In this document: one piece after another, positions 60,287-64,000 of the stretch
Numbering within the stretch: the first letter of the stretch is position 1
Layout of the letters: every line of letters begins with the position of its first letter
Position numbers and translations under genes: made by a program
Notes under the pieces: generated by a model
What the model saw: the letters and a program-made list of their open reading frames with translations, nothing else
Databases searched by the model: none
Told to the model about the DNA's origin: nothing
NCBI GenBank assembly: GCA_905250115.1
Contig: CAJNOI010000042.1
Location: forward strand, 1-64,000
Direction: 5' to 3'
Source: Adineta steineri
Taxonomy: Eukaryota; Rotifera; Eurotatoria; Adinetida; Adinetidae
Length of the DNA: 64,000 nucleotides

Positions 60287-62282
60287 CAACAAAAATTAAA
60301 AGAAAAATTCATTCATATGCCTCAATAAACTTCATTATGTTAGAAAAGAATCCCGTCCAACTCTCAAAACAATATTTGCTGATTAATAATCTCAAAAATC
60401 GATTCGACTTCTCAAAGACAAACAAGATAATTTTTTCCTCAAATTGATCAATGAAAATTCATTGAAAATATTTTAGATGATTGTAGCTAACAAACATTTA
60501 CTGTTGTTATTGAATCAACGGTCGGGCTGATATATCGATAAACAAACTTATTTTATGATCAATTTAATTTAACACTTCAGATTTGAGAGCGACTCAATAT
60601 TTATGTAATAACGTATTTGCTCGAGTGATTATCATGATTTAGATATACTTTACCATCTGCTCTTCTGTCAAAGTTATATGACAGTTTTATTAAAATTATA
60701 AGTTCTAATTTAGATAAATTCTATCCCTTGCTTATCTGTCACATCAACTTAACAGTCTTTTCTAAATTATATTAGATACGAAAGAAATATTATAACATTT
60801 GGTATTCTAAGCATATTACACTACATGTAAATTATATAGTCTTAGTTCTTTTTACCAGATGCATCGTGAAATCTGTACAAATCTGTATGGGCTTGTTCAG
60901 ATAATGTTTCCTATACCTAAACTGAACGAATCATATGTCACTGCTATGCTCGACCATATTTATCATAATAAAATGTGTTGTAGAGTTTTTCCCAGTGCAT
61001 TTTCTAACAACCTCAAGATTATATAATTTATCCATGCTCTGATATTTGCAAAGTACCAATTATTATAGTCTTTATGTCGCATCCAGTAGGATGTGACGAA
61101 ATATAATATTTTCCATTGCTTTTTGAATCTCTTGAGAATACAAGAAGTTAGAAACATGTGGTTTTCATCAATTTTGAGGGTGTGGGTGTCGATGTGAGTA
61201 GGTATTATATTTCTCATGCAACTACAATCAAACCTACACCCACTCTTAATTATCAATTTTTCGACAGAGTTTAATGTAGTTTCGTCAGCAGGAATCATAT
61301 AGAATTCTGCTGTATGATCGGATCCTGTTAGATTCCACAGGATTCAACATCGAATTCGAGTATATGAACCTTGATGGGATTACTATGAGCAGAAAAAACT
61401 TTTTTTCTCTGTTCATTACTTTTTATCATTTTCGTTACGGCAACTTCAAAACATGATATCACCGAATGAACGTTACTAATCAAAGAGCAGGAGATGCTCT
61501 ACCGATTGATAACAAAATAATAATAAATCTGGCTTCTATAAATAAAGTGAAATATAGCGTAGGGCTCATAATTATTCTACGCTATACATCCTGTGTTCAT
61601 CATTTTCCTACACAAGGCTATTATGAACAAAAACTAATGCTCTCAGTAGAAAAGATTCTTGTATATTTTCATATAGACTTCTGGAAAATACTTCAGGCTA
61701 TACGTATGTGTTTTTTTTGTGAAAAGAATAAAACAAAAAATATAAGAAAGCTACAAAGATTTTTAGGGAAGTTGTTAAAAAAACGCTTATATTAGCTTCT
61801 ATCTATTCTAAATACTCATTATATTGTTGTTTTGCATTTCGATTTGTTAGTGATAATTAACTGTATCGGAACGCAGGTGAAGATGATATTATTGATTATA
61901 AAACATATGTTCTACAAGAAATATCAAGTAGAAATGGATATTTAATTTCTACTTTATTTTTCAGAGAATTCAATAAATAATGGCAAGACCTTTGAATTAA
62001 ATAGTTTGTATATAAAGTATAAGACTCATCTTTTCAGTCTAACTTTGACAATCAATGAAAGAATCGAGAACCAAAACTTTATTGTATAGTAGAACTAAGT
62101 ATAATTTTGATTTAATACATTTTAACCGACTTATGTTCTATTGAGCACATCACTAAAGATATCTTCCCTTTTACAATGGTAATTAAGAATTAGATTAACA
62201 TGTAACTATTTGTCGAGTTAAACTTTGATTCAATTATTTATTTAAAAAAACATAAAGTATAATTTATCTATTGCTTTATTCT
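60287..62282. other. Intergenic after the gap, no confident gene
   Basis: Just after the gap a frame-shifted, charged stretch (about 60395-60470: SIRLLKDKQDNFFLKLINEN) may be a coding relic. A hairpin lies at 61174-61250. A plus-strand frame at 61466-61795 has no recognisable motifs. Confidence 0.45.
61174..61250. repeat. Telomere-like hairpin element 17
   Basis: Left arm TTTTGAGGGTGTGGGTGTCG and right arm AAACCTACACCCACTCTTAA. The sequence ATCAATTTT occurs on both sides (61167-61175 and about 61252-61260). Confidence 0.75.
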
Positions 62283-63976
62283 TTATGATTTTGGCTTTAT
62301 TTGTTCAAGTTTCCAATCATCTATTGATATTATTTTAAGAGAAAACTTCATTGACGTTGTTCGATTTACAAACGAATTAACTTGATCGATAAACTTCTGT
62401 AGACAAACAGTAAATTTTCGACATTGTTGTAATGTTGTTAAATCAACTTGAAAAGCAATAGCATAGAGTGCTTTGTTCTTAGTCGATTGATATGCAATTG
62501 TATTTTGCGATTGAAAAGTGTAATGACATGTTTCTTCACAGTCACTGAAAAAGAATGACAAACGCGATTTTATCCAGCCGATCCATGAATCAAATTCAGT
62601 AATAGTTTCACTTGAAATTATAAGTTGAACAATTGATTTCATCTTTTCATTCGGAAAATCATTATTTAAGTCAAGTATTTGCTCCAGTGCATTTGATTTA
62701 TCTCCAGTTGTAATTGTATTTATTGAGTCAAGTAATTGTACAACATGTTGAAAACCTTGAATAATCAAATTACGCGTTGATTTTTTTGTTGCACGTGCTG
62801 CATTATTAAATGGTGGACTTGGTGATATAATACGCATTGAACCACGTTGATATATTTGTGGCCTTCCCGAATAGGTTACTGGTTTATATGATTTTGGATA
62901 AAGACAAAATGTATCTGCTGACCAATTAAATTGTGCAAAAGTTGAAAAAAATTGTTTGACTAATGAAAAAAATTCATCAATAGAAAATTCTTCGATTGAT
63001 GACAGAGATTTGATTGGTGATAAATGTTTATGACAAATATGTGCACACAGAATAGCCCAACAATAACCACTTAGATAACCGTATACTTGTCCATAAAGAC
63101 CCATATGTTGAGCCCAAGTACGAATATATGTTAGAAGATGTTGAAAGATGGGTGGCGAACGAACATGTACAAGTAGACGTTCTATATCATGCACCTAAAA
63201 GAATATTATCATATCGTTATAATTAAATTTGATTCTTTCTTTTAGTATTTGTCCTACCCCATGTATCGATTCTGGAAGATGTAAATCATTTGCAACTTTA
63301 CGTTCAATCAATTGTTCGTTATTTAGTTCGATTTGTACGAATATTTCCACTTTTGTTTGATCATTAAATAAAATAGATATAATTGGAAATAATGCTTCAA
63401 TTTTCATACAATAAATAATTTCATTTTTGAAATTCCCATTTATTTGTGTTTCAAGTAAATTAACAATATAATTATTCAATGTACTTGAATCATGTTTTAA
63501 TTGATGAAGTGTTTCATCAAATGTTGTTTCAGTATTCACTGATTTTATTTCATTCAATAGAAATACTGTATCAACATCTTGTCCATTAATACCCTAAAAA
63601 CAAAGAATATATTTAGAAAAAAATCGATATATCTACATGATTAATTTTCTTACAATACGAAAACTTCCATATGGTAAGAATGAATGAGTAAAACAATGTA
63701 ATGTATCTTTATTAAAAACTTGTTGAAAACAGCGTGAAAGTTTTTCAAATTTATCTTGTTTTCTTTGGTATGATTCATTACTTTCATAGAGATTCATTGT
63801 TTGAAAAAATTCTTGTAATTTTACATGAACAGAATTAAATTGTTTATAACTGATTGAGTGAAGCATAGGACCTAATGGTATTTGATGAACAATATGAAAT
63901 GGTATTGTATCATTATCATGTGGTCGTTGTAAGATGTAAAGATATTGAACAGGAAATTCAAACGATTCATTTAAAA
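62283..63976 (-). CDS. Poly(A)-polymerase-like nucleotidyltransferase (5' partial), altered catalytic site
   Basis: Minus strand, three visible exons: 63654-63976, 63258-63593 and 62283-63194 (introns GTAAGA..TTTAG and GTAGGA..TTTTAG, phase 0). An acceptor at 63977-63978 shows that at least one more 5' exon lies beyond the window. About 522 codons are visible. Family landmarks in order: IVHQIPLGPM, LPYGSFRI / GINGQDVDTVFLL (the GS motif and catalytic D-x-D, codons at 63576-63578 and 63570-63572), IEALFPIISILF, ESIHGVHDIERLL, and the central-domain signature YIRTWAQHMGLYGQVYGYLSGYCWAILCAHIC, with FNWSADTFCLYP. Canonical enzymes have a third Asp in the strand equivalent to KVEIFVQ; here that place is Phe (63339-63341). 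The nucleotidyl-transfer site therefore looks incomplete, so it may be a pseudoenzyme or a diverged RNA-binding relative. No domains beyond the PAP C-terminal region. Confidence 0.82.
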
Positions 63977-64000
63977 CTAAATAGAAATAAATAAATATTC

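Noticed and set aside
61466-61795. 109-codon plus-strand frame
   Set aside because: No recognisable motif and no upstream promoter. It could be real, but the sequence alone does not support it.

Overview
The window looks like a stretch of bdelloid rotifer nuclear genome. It is AT-rich, with compact genes, spliceosomal introns of about 44-90 nt with GT..AG ends, and gene families typical of bdelloids: ADP-ribosyltransferase (ART) plus TPR proteins, B-box/coiled-coil/NHL proteins, many degenerate F-box genes, orphan rhodopsin-like GPCRs, an LDLa/EGF/7TM receptor, and VWA-RING proteins. TGTGGG-type sequence, the kind of G-rich repeat reported for bdelloid telomeres, is scattered through the non-coding DNA. 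Species is not assigned.

Layout. 0-5 kb: gene debris (an F-box fragment, a claudin-like relic, a second F-box fragment), a long TGTGGG array, a hAT-like MITE and a large foldback. 5-9.2 kb: two overlapping ART-family genes. 10-12.7 kb: a two-exon NHL gene whose intron carries a piggyBac-like MITE. 13.5-16.2 kb: small membrane-protein genes. 16.3-19.7 kb: mostly empty. 19.7-20.8 kb: a six-exon Derlin-1. 21-28 kb: two GPCRs, an F-box gene with an in-frame stop, and a condensation-domain-like acyltransferase. 29-32 kb: a secreted ART-TPR protein and an F-box pseudogene that is a segmental copy of the one at 2.5 kb. 34.4-43 kb: a secreted propeller/helical-toroid protein, an F-box pseudogene, a six-repeat LCCL protein and a CPA2 cation/proton antiporter. 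43.7-52.2 kb: a Cys-rich secreted peptide, a 1,576-residue LDLa/EGF/7TM receptor flanked by direct repeats, and a two-TM protein. 55-60.3 kb: a six-exon FUSC-type transporter and a VWA-RING gene with an in-frame stop that runs into a 100-N gap. 62-64 kb: a poly(A)-polymerase-like gene leaving the window.

There is no operon or obvious shared pathway; genes sit on both strands. The recurring signals are (1) some two dozen short telomere-like elements, most with a G-rich left arm and a C-rich right arm, never the reverse; (2) F-box genes that are all broken, two of them ending exactly at such an element; and (3) enzyme-fold proteins with substituted catalytic residues (two ART-TPR proteins, one poly(A)-polymerase-like protein). 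Exon joins were worked out by hand from splice signals, phase and family similarity; no database search was possible.
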